From contig NZ_CP060034.1 in assembly GCF_023208195.1 (NCBI RefSeq), forward strand, positions 372,001 through 436,000: 64,000 nt of DNA, written 5' to 3'. This stretch comes from Nocardioides sp. InS609-2 (GTDB lineage: Bacteria; Actinomycetota; Actinomycetes; Propionibacteriales; Nocardioidaceae). The notes below the pieces were generated by a model. It ran no database searches, was not told where the DNA came from, and was given only the letters and a program-made list of their open reading frames with translations. This document shows, piece after piece, positions 1 to 7,757 of the stretch (its first letter is position 1; every line of letters begins with the position of its first letter). Position numbers and translations under genes: made by a program.

Positions 1-1
1 C

Positions 2-619
2 GACGCCGAGCGCCTCTCGATCGTGTCCTTCATGGTGCGCTCGCCCAGCGGTCGCTACCTGCACCACAACTACGTCGTGGCCCTGCTCAACGACCTCTTC
101 GGCATCCAGTCGCGCGGCGGCTGCTCGTGCGCGGGCCCCTACGGCCATCGGCTCCTGGGCATCGACATCGAGCGCTCGCACGCCTTCGAGCGGGAGATCA
201 CCGGCGGCTGCGAAGGCATCAAGCCCGGCTGGGTGCGGATGAACTTCAACTACTTCGTCTCCGAGCCGGTCAGCGACTACCTCATCGAGGCGGTGCGGCT
301 CGTCGCGCGCGACGGCTGGCGGCTGCTCGGTGACTATCTCTTCGACCCCGCGACCGGACGCTGGCGACACCGCGAGGGCCTGGTCGAGCCGCCGCTGTCG
401 CTGCACCGCATCCGGTACGCCGACGACGGCAGCTTCTCGATGCCGTGTGCCCGTGACGTCGGGGGAGTGGAGCTACTGGCCCAGCACCTGCTCGACGCCG
501 TACGCATCCTCGACGCGGCCACTCCGCCGCCCCTCGACGAGCACCCGGCCAACGTCAGCGCCGACTTCGAGCACCTGCGCTGGTTCGACCTGCCGAAGGA
601 TGCCATAGCCGTTCTGTGA
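2..619 (+). CDS. Class V aminotransferase-like PLP enzyme, C-terminal part
   Basis: The frame is open from the first base of the window, so the N-terminus and the PLP-lysine lie outside. The visible 205 residues match the C-terminal domain of class V (cysteine desulfurase-fold) aminotransferases, with a glycine/cysteine-rich loop (QSRGGCSCAG) and the following PYGHRLLGID stretch. The substrate cannot be told from this part. It ends with TGA, followed by a 160-bp AT-richer gap. Family assignment is fairly secure; activity is not. Confidence 0.8.
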   Translation, partial: DAERLSIVSFMVRSPSGRYLHHNYVVALLNDLFGIQSRGGCSCAGPYGHRLLGIDIERSHAFEREITGGCEGIKPGWVRMNFNYFVSEPVSDYLIEAVRLVARDGWRLLGDYLFDPATGRWRHREGLVEPPLSLHRIRYADDGSFSMPCARDVGGVELLAQHLLDAVRILDAATPPPLDEHPANVSADFEHLRWFDLPKDAIAVL

Positions 620-782
620 CCCCCATCTCGTGGGGCACATCACCCTTGAAACGGTCACAGGTCATTAATTGTCATCGTAGACTGTAATAGTCGCAAAAGC
701 GATGCCGTCCATTACACGACATTGTGACAATAACGGCACTTGACTATGGCTGGTCCAACGCGGACCGAAGGGATGACGCACC

Positions 783-926
783 ATGAGCACGCAGCTGCAC
801 GAGGCCTACGGAATCGTCCGGGCACGCGCCAACTCGCGAGACGACCACGCGCTGCTGCGCACGGTCGAGCTGGCTCGCACGCAGGACCGCCGGCTGATCC
901 TGGCGCTGCGCATCTTCGGTCGCTGA
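783..926 (+). CDS. Small hypothetical protein, 47 aa
   Basis: An ATG 13 nt after an AAGGG motif opens a 47-residue Arg/Leu-rich frame (starting MSTQLHEAYG, ending ALRIFGR) that stops at TGA 32 nt before the OsmC gene. It has no signal peptide, membrane segment or recognised domain, and looks like a short basic helical protein. It may be co-transcribed with the OsmC gene. The evidence is only the start context and the uninterrupted high-GC3 codon pattern, so it could be spurious. Confidence 0.4.
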   Translation: MSTQLHEAYGIVRARANSRDDHALLRTVELARTQDRRLILALRIFGR

Positions 927-958
927 CCGACGCCGGCGCGTCTGGCAGGCTCTGGCTC

Positions 959-1426
959 ATGACCGATCCTGCACACCAGACGCCCGAACTCACCGACGAG
1001 ACCTTCCGCTCGATCGCCCTCACTCGCATCGGCGAGGGTCGCTACAAGGCCACCAACGCCCGCGGTGGTGAGACCTTCATCGGCAGCGGGGGAGACGATC
1101 CCGACTTCACCCCGGTCGAGCTCCTCCTGGCCGCCATCGCCGGCTGCAGCGCCATCGACGTCGACGGCATCACCGGCAAGCGTGCCGGGGCCACGCAGTT
1201 CGACCTCACGGCCTCGGGTCACAAGATCCGCGACGAGCAGGGCAACCACCTGGTCGGCCTGCGGGTCAGCTTCGACGTCGTCTTCCCCGAGGGGGAGGCC
1301 GGCGACGCGGCGCGCGCCGCCTTGCCCCGCGCCATCGCGCAGACCCGCGACCGGCTCTGCTCGGTCGGCCGCACCGTCGCCCTCGGCGAGCCCATCGAGT
1401 ACGTCGAAGGCTCGACGTACGGGTGA
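959..1426 (+). CDS. OsmC family protein
   Basis: A 155-aa protein of the OsmC/Ohr fold, whose members reduce organic or hydrogen peroxides through a reactive cysteine pair. The two expected cysteines are visible: Cys63 in the AAIAGCSAID helix and Cys134 in RDRLCSVGRT. I chose the ATG at 959 because the family homology begins right after it; upstream in-frame codons overlap the small ORF before it and look non-coding. A hairpin that could terminate transcription follows the stop. Compared with the Ohr at 7331 this is a divergent OsmC-type paralogue; the substrate is unknown. Confidence 0.85.
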   Translation: MTDPAHQTPELTDETFRSIALTRIGEGRYKATNARGGETFIGSGGDDPDFTPVELLLAAIAGCSAIDVDGITGKRAGATQFDLTASGHKIRDEQGNHLVGLRVSFDVVFPEGEAGDAARAALPRAIAQTRDRLCSVGRTVALGEPIEYVEGSTYG

Positions 1427-1451
1427 CGCGCCCCGGGTTGGGCTACATGCA

Positions 1452-1491
1452 TCGTCGGCGGAGCTGACAAGTTTGCCCTCTCCGCCGACGA
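1452..1491. terminator. Inverted repeat between convergent genes
   Basis: Perfect 11-bp arms TCGTCGGCGGA and TCCGCCGACGA are separated by 18 nt, between the OsmC stop (1426) and the convergent small membrane protein stop (1517). There is no T-run. It is a plausible bidirectional terminator. Confidence 0.55.
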
Positions 1492-1516
1492 CCCATCTTG
1501 GATCAGAGCAAGGCGA

Positions 1517-1633
1517 TTAGGATCCGCGAATGGCCATTGCCACAAGCATTACGGCAAGGATCCCCGATCCGACGACCAAGAGCGCGCCGAAAAGCACGAT
1601 CAGTGGCTTCCATTCGCCTCGGGAACTTGACAT
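1517..1633 (-). CDS. Small single-pass membrane protein, 38 aa
   Basis: The ATG at 1633 is preceded by GAGG about 10 nt upstream and opens a 38-residue frame: a short polar N-terminus (MSSSRGEWKP) followed by a hydrophobic segment of about 22 residues ending in AIRGS. It lies 19 nt downstream of the secreted-protein gene on the same strand, suggesting co-expression. No family is recognised. A longer in-frame start at 1708 would overlap the upstream gene and add an unlikely Arg/Ser-rich segment. Confidence 0.5.
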   Translation of the reverse strand: MSSSRGEWKPLIVLFGALLVVGSGILAVMLVAMAIRGS

Positions 1634-1652
1634 CAGTCGTGACCTCGAGACG

Positions 1653-2126
1653 CTAGTAGCCGGTCGGCCCACAGGAGCCTCCAACGAAACAGATCTTCCC
1701 GGTTCCATTGCCGTAGTAGTGAATGTCGAAACTGAATGACTGATTCGGCGGGATCATGACGGCGCCTTGCTTGATTGTAATGCGGTAGATGTGCTGGTCG
1801 GCAGACGTGCTAATGATGTCTGGACCAGAGATGAGTTCGACCGACTCTCCTCCCCCCATAGGAAGCCGCGACGGCAAACTGATCGTCGGCGGGGTGGTGC
1901 CAGAGATTCCGTAAAGTGGCCCAACGGTTCCAACCGGCGCTTTGAAACAGAACTTGTTGTTCGCCACAATCGCATGCCCAGCGAATGCATTGAATCTCAG
2001 CTCAATGAACTTGTGGGCCTTCCCGGCACATACCCCTGCAGCCGAAGCAGGCGATACGACACCAATCGCCGCTCCCCCTGTGAGAAAGACCATGGATGTA
2101 GCGAGCAAGAGAAACTTGCGAAGCAT
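1653..2126 (-). CDS. Secreted hypothetical protein with signal peptide
   Basis: A 157-aa protein starting MLRKFLLLAT, with a classical signal peptide (basic n-region, hydrophobic core, cleavage near SPASAAG at about residue 29). The mature part is beta-rich and has four cysteines (in GVCAGK, NKFCFK, GKICFV and GGSCGP) that could form two disulfides. A strong GGGAGGA ribosome-binding site lies 6 nt before the ATG. No enzyme motif is visible. It is followed closely by a small membrane protein gene. GC content is lower than in the neighbours, suggesting possible acquisition. Confidence 0.65.
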   Translation of the reverse strand: MLRKFLLLATSMVFLTGGAAIGVVSPASAAGVCAGKAHKFIELRFNAFAGHAIVANNKFCFKAPVGTVGPLYGISGTTPPTISLPSRLPMGGGESVELISGPDIISTSADQHIYRITIKQGAVMIPPNQSFSFDIHYYGNGTGKICFVGGSCGPTGY

Positions 2127-2316
2127 ACCTATCCTCCCGTAGACACAATATCGGCCCGATGCCGATAGTGACGATGGCCACCTGGGTGATCACCTCGCGC
2201 CACCATAGCGCCCTCGGAGTGCGCATCGCGCGACCAGGGGGTGCTCGACGACAACACACCTACGGCCACGGTCTCGCGTGCCGCCGAGTCCATATACTTC
2301 GTCGACGACCGCGCAA

Positions 2317-2973
2317 TTAGGAGATGGTGACCGTGCGGATCTCAACCGGTGTCTTTGGAGGGCCATCGGGGCTACCGGTGGTAGTGCCGTTAGCAGCAAG
2401 GCGGCGGATCGCGTCGAGGCTCGTTTCGTCGATGGTGCCGAAGACGGTGTATTGAGATGGCAGTTGCGTCTTGTCGTAGACGATGAAGAACTGTGACCCG
2501 CCGGAGTTCGGCTGGTCTTTCTTGTTGGCCATCGCCAGCGTCCCGGCCGGGTAGGTCTCCTCGCCCGTGAACTCGTCGGGGATCGTGTAGCCCGGGCCAC
2601 CGCCACCGGTGGCCGTCGGGTCGCCGCACTGGAGCACGAAGATGTTGGACGTCGTCAGCCGGTGGCACGACGTGGAGTCGAAGTAGCCCTGCTCGGCGAG
2701 GGACACGATGCTGCCCACCGTGCACGGCGCGGCGTCGGCATCCATCGTCATCTCGAGAGCGCCGATGGAGGTCTCGAACGTCACGGCCACGTCGCCCTTC
2801 ACCGTGGCCTTGTCCGGAGGCGGGTCGACGTCCTTCGACGCTGCCACGGAGTCCTCGGGGTAGTCACACGCGACGCCGGCTCCGCCGTCGTCATCGTCGT
2901 CCCCACCGCAGGCAACGAGTAGGAACGGGAGGACCACCACGGAGACCAGGGGGGCAAGGATTCGCACGCGCAT
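2317..2973 (-). CDS. Peptidyl-prolyl cis-trans isomerase, cyclophilin type, lipoprotein
   Basis: A 218-aa protein with a lipoprotein signal (hydrophobic segment then LLVACGG lipobox), an acidic linker and a cyclophilin domain from about residue 55. Cyclophilin hallmarks are present: SCHRLTTSNIFVLQCGD, the GTLAMANK strand and NSGGSQFFI, where NTNGSQFFI is the family norm. It should fold secreted proteins at the outer face of the membrane. The ATG at 2973 is chosen because the signal peptide begins there. It is divergent from the phosphodiesterase gene, with 50 bp between starts. Confidence 0.88.
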   Translation of the reverse strand: MRVRILAPLVSVVVLPFLLVACGGDDDDDGGAGVACDYPEDSVAASKDVDPPPDKATVKGDVAVTFETSIGALEMTMDADAAPCTVGSIVSLAEQGYFDSTSCHRLTTSNIFVLQCGDPTATGGGGPGYTIPDEFTGEETYPAGTLAMANKKDQPNSGGSQFFIVYDKTQLPSQYTVFGTIDETSLDAIRRLAANGTTTGSPDGPPKTPVEIRTVTIS

Positions 2974-3023
2974 GGCCGCGATAGTAGGCGAGGAGCCTCG
3001 GTCCGGCATGGCAGGCTGTGGCC

Positions 3024-4037
3024 ATGAGTGCTCTGCGCCGCGCCGGGCGTCGCGCGGCTGCCCTCGCCATCGCGTCGGCCCTGGTCGCTTCGTCGCTGCT
3101 GAACCCGCCCGCGCAGGCACAGGTCGAGCCTCACCCGTGGCTCGAGTCGCGGGTGATGAGCATGCCGCACTCCGGTGGCGAGCTCGAGGCGCCGATGAAC
3201 ACGCTCTACGCGTTCGAGCGCTCGGTGAAGGCTGGCGGCGACATGCTGGAGCTCGACGTGCAGTCGACCCGCGACGGCAAGCTGGTCGTCATCCACAACG
3301 CCGACGTCGACGAGACCACCGACGGTCATGGACTGGTCTCGAAGCTGCCCTGGCGGAAGGTCCGCAAGCTCGACGCCGCGTACTGGTTCGTCCGCGGCAA
3401 GAGCGCCGAGCACGGTCTCGCCGACAAGCGCTACAAGCTGCGCGGTGCGAGGTACGGCGACGTGAAGGTGCGCGGCTACCGCCAGATCGACTTCGGCATC
3501 CCGAGCCTTGCGCAGGTGCTCGAGGCCTTCCCGGACACGCCGATCAACATCGAGATCAAGGGCGCCAGCGACGACGACCTCGCGTCGTACCTGCACAACG
3601 CCGACCTGCTTGCCCAGCTCATCAACCGCAGCGGCCGCACCGACGTGATCGTGGTGTCGTTCAAGGACGAGGCAATCGCCCGCTTCCACGCCCAAGCGCC
3701 GCAGATCGCGCTGGCGCCGGGCCAGTCGAGCTTGTTCGGCTACTTCCTGGGCGGCGTCCGACCGGCCGAGGGCACGGCCGCGCTCCAGGTCCCGGTGAGC
3801 TACTCCGGCATCCCGATCGTCACGCGCGAGTTCGTCGAGCGGGCGCACAGTGACGGGTACGCCGTGCACGTCTGGTTCAGCTGCAGCGCACCCGACGACT
3901 GGGCGACGTACAACAGGGTGCTCGACGCGTGTGTCGACGGCGTGATGGCGGCGAAGCCGAAGCTGCTCGAGCGCATCCTCGAGGCGCGCAAGATCGAGCG
4001 GCCGGGCCGCCCGGGCGTCGATCCCTGCGCACCCTGA
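3024..4037 (+). CDS. Secreted glycerophosphodiester phosphodiesterase family protein
   Basis: A 337-aa protein with an Ala-rich signal peptide (cleavage near PPAQAQ) and a GDPD TIM-barrel domain: MNTLYAFERSVKAGGD, a LELDVQSTRDGKLVVIHN segment, and NIEIKG. The usual HRG and HD catalytic pairs appear as HSG and HN, so activity may be altered. GGCAGG lies about 8 nt before the ATG at 3024, favouring it over a GTG at 3018. The isochorismatase gene begins 5 nt after its stop, so the two are probably one operon. Confidence 0.82.
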   Translation: MSALRRAGRRAAALAIASALVASSLLNPPAQAQVEPHPWLESRVMSMPHSGGELEAPMNTLYAFERSVKAGGDMLELDVQSTRDGKLVVIHNADVDETTDGHGLVSKLPWRKVRKLDAAYWFVRGKSAEHGLADKRYKLRGARYGDVKVRGYRQIDFGIPSLAQVLEAFPDTPINIEIKGASDDDLASYLHNADLLAQLINRSGRTDVIVVSFKDEAIARFHAQAPQIALAPGQSSLFGYFLGGVRPAEGTAALQVPVSYSGIPIVTREFVERAHSDGYAVHVWFSCSAPDDWATYNRVLDACVDGVMAAKPKLLERILEARKIERPGRPGVDPCAP

Positions 4038-4042
4038 CGCCG

Positions 4043-4723
4043 GTGTCGACCGAGGGGCATGCCTGGGAGATCGCCGAACGCGAGTATGCACGGCACGAGC
4101 AGCGCCGCGGCCGCCGCTTCGCCTACGAGAGCTGGAACCCGCGCACCACGGCACTCGTCGTGGTCGACATGGTGGGCCTGTTCGCGCAGGACAACGAGTT
4201 CGTGCGCGGCATCGTGCCGCAGCTCAACAGCCTCGCCTCCGCAACGCGTCAGACCGGCGGTGTCGTGGCCTGGGTGCTGCCCGAGGTGGCGGTCGAACCC
4301 AGTCCCTGGGCGCTGGAGTTCTACGGCGAGCAGGTGGCACAGCTGTACGCCGGCTCCGGCGGCGCCGGCGCGCTGGCCGACCGGATGGTGCCGGGACTCG
4401 TGACCGACGAGGCCGACATCGTGGCGGAGAAGTCAGCGTGGAGCGCGTTCTTCCCCGGGCGGTCGAATCTGCCCGCCCAGCTCGAGACCCGGGGAGTCGA
4501 CACCGTCGTCATCACCGGCACCGTCACCAACGTGTGCGTCGAGTCGTCCGCCCGCGACGCCGCCACCCTGGGCTACCGGACCATCGTGGTCGCAGACGGC
4601 TGCGCGGCCGGCGACGACAGGTCGCACAATGCGGCGCTGCACACGCTCTACCGCTCGTTCGCCGACGTGCGGCCGACGGCTGATGTGCTGGCCCTGCTCG
4701 CAGGGGGAGAGGTCAGGACGTGA
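4043..4723 (+). CDS. Isochorismatase family cysteine hydrolase
   Basis: A 226-aa protein of the isochorismatase-like hydrolase superfamily (nicotinamidases, N-carbamoyl amidases, isochorismatases). The catalytic triad is recognisable: Asp42 in VVVDMV, Lys130 in AEKSAW and nucleophile Cys165 in TNVCVESSARDA. The GTG at 4043 is preferred because it follows the previous stop by 5 nt; earlier codons overlap the phosphodiesterase. The substrate cannot be assigned, and nothing nearby points to NAD or siderophore metabolism. Confidence 0.85.
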   Translation: MSTEGHAWEIAEREYARHEQRRGRRFAYESWNPRTTALVVVDMVGLFAQDNEFVRGIVPQLNSLASATRQTGGVVAWVLPEVAVEPSPWALEFYGEQVAQLYAGSGGAGALADRMVPGLVTDEADIVAEKSAWSAFFPGRSNLPAQLETRGVDTVVITGTVTNVCVESSARDAATLGYRTIVVADGCAAGDDRSHNAALHTLYRSFADVRPTADVLALLAGGEVRT

Positions 4724-4821
4724 GCTGAGATCTCGACGCCGCGCTCGCGAAGCCGAGCCAGGTGTGCCGATTGCCGGCCCAGCACCAACCCACCTTCGGG
4801 GCCTGACGCCGGTCCGTGCCG

Positions 4822-5364
4822 TCACGCCCGGTGCCGTTGCTGATCCAGAGTGCGGGCGTGCGCGCGTCGAGTGCGCCGTTCGGCTTCCGCAGCCGGGAGC
4901 CGGGAGCCGATGGTCATGTAGCAGTGGTTGCGCTCGATCACGTCGGGTTGCTGGAGCGCCCAGTGGATGCCCTCGGTCAACGTCAGCGGCGTGCGTCCGT
5001 CAGCCTCGATCGCGGGCAGGGCTTCGTCCGGGCTCCAGTTCGCCATCTCGTCACCGCGGCTGACGTCGCGCAACAGGTAGAGGGCGGACGGCGGCACGAT
5101 CACGCCGTCGATCGGCACGAACAGGTCGACGTCGGTCATGTCCTCGACCACGAAGCCCGGCTTGTCCATCCGCTGAAGGAGTGGCGCGAGCACCGAAGCC
5201 GCCACCCGATCGTGGTGCAGCACGAGGAGGTCGCCCGGCTGGCCGGCCGCTGCCGCGTCGTACAACTGAGTGGTGGTGAGTCCGGCCTGTTGGTGAAGGC
5301 CGAGCTCGATGAGTCGATCGGCCTGTGCGGTGAGGGCGGGCAGTGGCGCGAGCGTGGTGGGCAA
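4822..5364 (-). CDS. DUF5701 family protein
   Basis: A 180-aa soluble protein resembling DUF5701 proteins of actinobacteria, with a conserved LLVLHHDRVAASVLAPLL core, an FVVEDMTDVD strand and a C-terminal GIHWALQQPDVIERNHCYM segment. Function is unknown. It starts with TTG at 5364; this unusual start is supported by a GGAGGT box 7 nt upstream and no better ATG in frame. The C-terminus is Arg-rich. It lies downstream of the DUF1772-like membrane gene on the same strand with a 72-bp gap. Confidence 0.7.
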   Translation of the reverse strand: MPTTLAPLPALTAQADRLIELGLHQQAGLTTTQLYDAAAAGQPGDLLVLHHDRVAASVLAPLLQRMDKPGFVVEDMTDVDLFVPIDGVIVPPSALYLLRDVSRGDEMANWSPDEALPAIEADGRTPLTLTEGIHWALQQPDVIERNHCYMTIGSRLPAAEAERRTRRAHARTLDQQRHRA

Positions 5365-5436
5365 GTACAGACCTCCGGGACGGCGTGGGTTGGCAGGAGT
5401 CCAACGCGCGAACTGCCGCAGGGGTTCCCGCCCGGC

Positions 5437-5934
5437 TCAGCCGGTGGCGCCACCGAACACCACGAGCGCCCAGGCCAGGCAGGCGAAGGCCCCGGTGCTG
5501 GCGACGGTGCGGGCGAGGTTCCACGCGGCCCAGCGGGCCTCGCCGAACTCCCTGCGTACGGCGGCAAGGTCGACGTCGCCATCGGGGTCGACCGCCTTGA
5601 GGGCGTCGTTGAGGGGGACGTTGACGGCGATCGTGGCCACGAACGTGAAGGCGTAGAGCACGAGCGCGACGCCCAGCCAGGGGAGCGGATCCTCTCGGAG
5701 GCTGAGCACGGTTGCAGCCAGCGTGAGCACCAGCGCACCGACGAACCCGCCGGCCATGAACCACGGGTTGATGATCGCCCGGTCGATCGCCTGGAAGCTC
5801 CGGATGAACGTGCGGTCGTCGACCTTCCTCAGCCCCGGCATGATCGTGTGCGCGTAGAGCGCGAAGACTCCGGCCGTGAGCCCGGTGGTGATGGTGGCTC
5901 CCACCAGGGCGACACCAAGGAGTACGTCGTGCAT
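5437..5934 (-). CDS. DUF1772 / anthrone oxygenase-like membrane protein
   Basis: A 165-aa integral membrane protein with four predicted hydrophobic segments (about residues 3-30, 58-80, 85-107 and 142-163). Between TM1 and TM2 is an FIRSFQAIDRAIINPWF stretch, and an NVPLND motif follows TM3; both are typical of DUF1772 (anthrone oxygenase-like) proteins. Function in bacteria is mostly unknown. It lies 13 bp from the broken grpB gene on the same strand. Confidence 0.75.
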   Translation of the reverse strand: MHDVLLGVALVGATITTGLTAGVFALYAHTIMPGLRKVDDRTFIRSFQAIDRAIINPWFMAGGFVGALVLTLAATVLSLREDPLPWLGVALVLYAFTFVATIAVNVPLNDALKAVDPDGDVDLAAVRREFGEARWAAWNLARTVASTGAFACLAWALVVFGGATG

Positions 5935-5947
5935 CTGCTGCTCCGAT

Positions 5948-6508
5948 CTAGCGGGGGACTTCGTCGTGGGACGGCACGGCGTTGGCGCCGATCGACGCGC
6001 GCTCGTCGTCGGTGAGCCCCGCGGCGGCGAGGATCTTCTGGACCATGGCGTTCTTGCCCCGGCCGGACTCGTCGATGTCGGCCGCCGACGCCCCGACCTC
6101 GCGCTTCACCGCGGCGTACTCGTCCCTCAACCGGGCGTCGCTCCGGAGTGCGTCGCGCACCATCACGTGGTTGCGCAACGACAGCGAGCCGTCGACCACG
6201 ACGTAGGTGTTGGTGCCGGCCAGCCGGGCCGGCTCCTTGAACGCCAAGCGTTGCGGGATGCCGAGCTCGCCGAGCGGCGCGAAGCCCAGCGACACGAGTA
6301 CGTCGGAAGCCGCCGCGACGTGCGCTTCACGGACGACGATGTCTCAGTCGATGACCGGCTTCGCGGCGAGCCCGGGCACCGCCGTACTCCCGACATGCTC
6401 GATCGACACGATCTGGGTGGCGGCCGCCGTCAAGGCCTCGGCGTACTCATCGCGCAGGGCGTCGAACCGGTGTGGCCACGAAGGGTCGTAGTCGACGACG
6501 GAGATCAC
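5948..6508 (-). pseudogene. GrpB/UPF0157-like nucleotidyltransferase, interrupted by TGA
   Basis: From a GTG at 6508 the frame encodes a complete GrpB-like protein of about 186 codons: a YDPSWPHRFDALRDEY start, the EHVGSTAVPGLAAKPVID nucleotidyltransferase motif, and the C-terminal RNHVMVRDALRSD segment. Codon 55 (6344-6346) is TGA, exactly inside the usual KPxIDIDxVV motif. Reading continues in the same frame afterwards with no other lesion. So this is either a recent nonsense mutation or a sequencing error. A start downstream of the TGA would lack the catalytic motif. Confidence 0.8.
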
Positions 6509-6517
6509 CAGGCCAAC

Positions 6518-6712
6518 CTATGACGTGGGGGAGGCGCGCACCTGGCCGACTACCCACCGGCCCTCGTCACTGACGAGCCAGCCGATCAGGCGGGCCGGGT
6601 CGTTCGGGCTCGCCGACGCGAGCGGCCGGGAACCGCTGGACGACCTCGTCTCGTCGGTCCGGCCGGCCGACTGGAACCGCACGATGGCGGCGTACGGCGA
6701 TACCGAAGGGCT
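6518..6712 (-). pseudogene. SDR-type oxidoreductase C-terminal remnant
   Basis: The last part encodes DPARLIGWLVSDEGRWVVGQ, the standard C-terminal signature of short-chain dehydrogenases. The expected preceding segment (DEVVQRFPAARVGEP) sits in another frame, implying one extra C near 6598-6606. Nothing resembling the Rossmann N-terminus or the catalytic YxxxK is found upstream before the ohrR promoter. I read it as a degenerate fragment. Confidence 0.5.
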
Positions 6713-6835
6713 CGCTGAAGCCCTGCCCGCCGCGATGGTCCAGGGTGTGCTCTCGATCCCTCTTGACGAGGAGAAGAGCTCAGGGGCGCGGCAGGGGCTC
6801 GAGAGGCTCGACGAGGGCGCGCGTCGCGCGCGTTG

Positions 6836-6849
6836 AATTGTGCACAATT
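6836..6849. promoter_or_regulatory. Probable OhrR operator
   Basis: A perfect 14-bp palindrome AATTGTGCACAATT, followed by a further GAATTG, lies 23 bp before the ohrR start. It closely resembles known OhrR boxes built on AATTGTATACAATT. It probably mediates peroxide-responsive autoregulation of ohrR-ohr. Confidence 0.75.
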
Positions 6850-6872
6850 GAATTGCGTGCCATTCTTCGTGC

Positions 6873-7334
6873 ATGGGCAACACCACCCGTCTCGACGACC
6901 AGCTCTGCTTCGCGCTGTACTCCGCCGCCCGCGCGGCGACCGGCGCCTACCGCAGCGCGCTCGGTGAGCTGGGCCTGACCTATCCGCAGTACGTCGCCCT
7001 GTTGGCACTGTGGGAAGAGGACGGCGTCGGCGTGGGTGAGCTGGGACAGCGGCTGTACCTCGACAGCGGCACGTTATCGCCGCTGCTCAAGCGGCTCGAG
7101 GCACTCGGGCTCGTCGAGCGGCGGCGTTCGGCGGATGACGAACGACGGGTGCGCATCCACCTGACCGCAGAGGGTAAGGCGATGCGCAAGCCCGTGACGC
7201 GCGTCCAGCGCGAGATCGCCGCGAAGGTCGGTCTCACCGCCGAGGAGGTCACGACGCTGCGCACCCTTGCGCGTCGACTCTCCGAAGTTGCCGAGCATCC
7301 AGACGAACAAGCACACAACCAAGGAGTCTCATGA
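6873..7334 (+). CDS. ohrR: OhrR, MarR-family organic hydroperoxide sensor
   Basis: A 153-aa MarR-family repressor. The N-terminal LDDQLCFALYSA motif places the peroxide-sensing cysteine at residue 12. LTYPQYVALLALWE, SGTLSPLLKRLE and the DERRVRIHLT wing complete the winged-helix domain. In OhrR proteins, oxidation of this cysteine by organic hydroperoxides releases DNA and derepresses ohr. Its stop overlaps the ohr start by 4 nt, so the two are translationally coupled, and an OhrR-type palindrome lies just upstream. Confidence 0.92.
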   Translation: MGNTTRLDDQLCFALYSAARAATGAYRSALGELGLTYPQYVALLALWEEDGVGVGELGQRLYLDSGTLSPLLKRLEALGLVERRRSADDERRVRIHLTAEGKAMRKPVTRVQREIAAKVGLTAEEVTTLRTLARRLSEVAEHPDEQAHNQGVS

Positions 7335-7753
7335 GTTCCCTGTACACCGCAGAAGCCCTCGCCACGGGAGCCGGCCGAGCCGGCCACGTGCGCACCTCCG
7401 ACGGCATCGTCGACACCGACCTGGCGATCCCGAAGGAGCTCGGTGGCGAAGGTGGCGCCGCGAACCCAGAGCTGCTCTTCGCGGCCGGCTACGCGGCGTG
7501 CTTCCACTCGGCACTCCAGACCGTCGCCCGGCGTGAGAAGGCCGACCTGGGGGAGTCCTCCGTGGGAGCCCTCGTAGGCATCGGCCCCAACGGGAACGGC
7601 GGCTTCGCGCTCGAGGTCACCCTCGAGGTGGTCATCCCCGGCCTGGACCTCGAGGCGGCCCAGCGGCTGGCCGAGATGGCGCACCAGGTGTGCCCCTACA
7701 GCAACGCCACGCGCGGCAACATCGCGGTCACCCTCGACGTTGTGGAGGACTGA
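7331..7753 (+). CDS. ohr: Organic hydroperoxide resistance protein
   Basis: A 140-aa Ohr peroxidase, which reduces organic hydroperoxides using a Cys pair recycled by lipoyl-dithiols. The start MSSLYTAEALATG, the NPELLFAAGYAACFHSAL helix with Cys57 and HQVCPYSNATRGN with Cys121 are diagnostic. Length is normal. It overlaps ohrR and is followed 4 nt later by an MDR-family oxidoreductase gene, so the operon may have three genes. Confidence 0.95.
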   Translation: MSSLYTAEALATGAGRAGHVRTSDGIVDTDLAIPKELGGEGGAANPELLFAAGYAACFHSALQTVARREKADLGESSVGALVGIGPNGNGGFALEVTLEVVIPGLDLEAAQRLAEMAHQVCPYSNATRGNIAVTLDVVED

Positions 7754-7757
7754 CCAG

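Noticed and set aside
4816..6015. Long plus-strand frame of 399 codons
   Set aside because: It is the mirror of two minus-strand genes (DUF5701 and DUF1772-like) that have clear family motifs and ribosome-binding sites; its own product is His/Arg/Gly-rich with no domain.
6344..6346. Selenocysteine codon in the grpB-like gene
   Set aside because: The family has no Cys at this position, no SECIS-like hairpin was recognised and no selenium genes are nearby.
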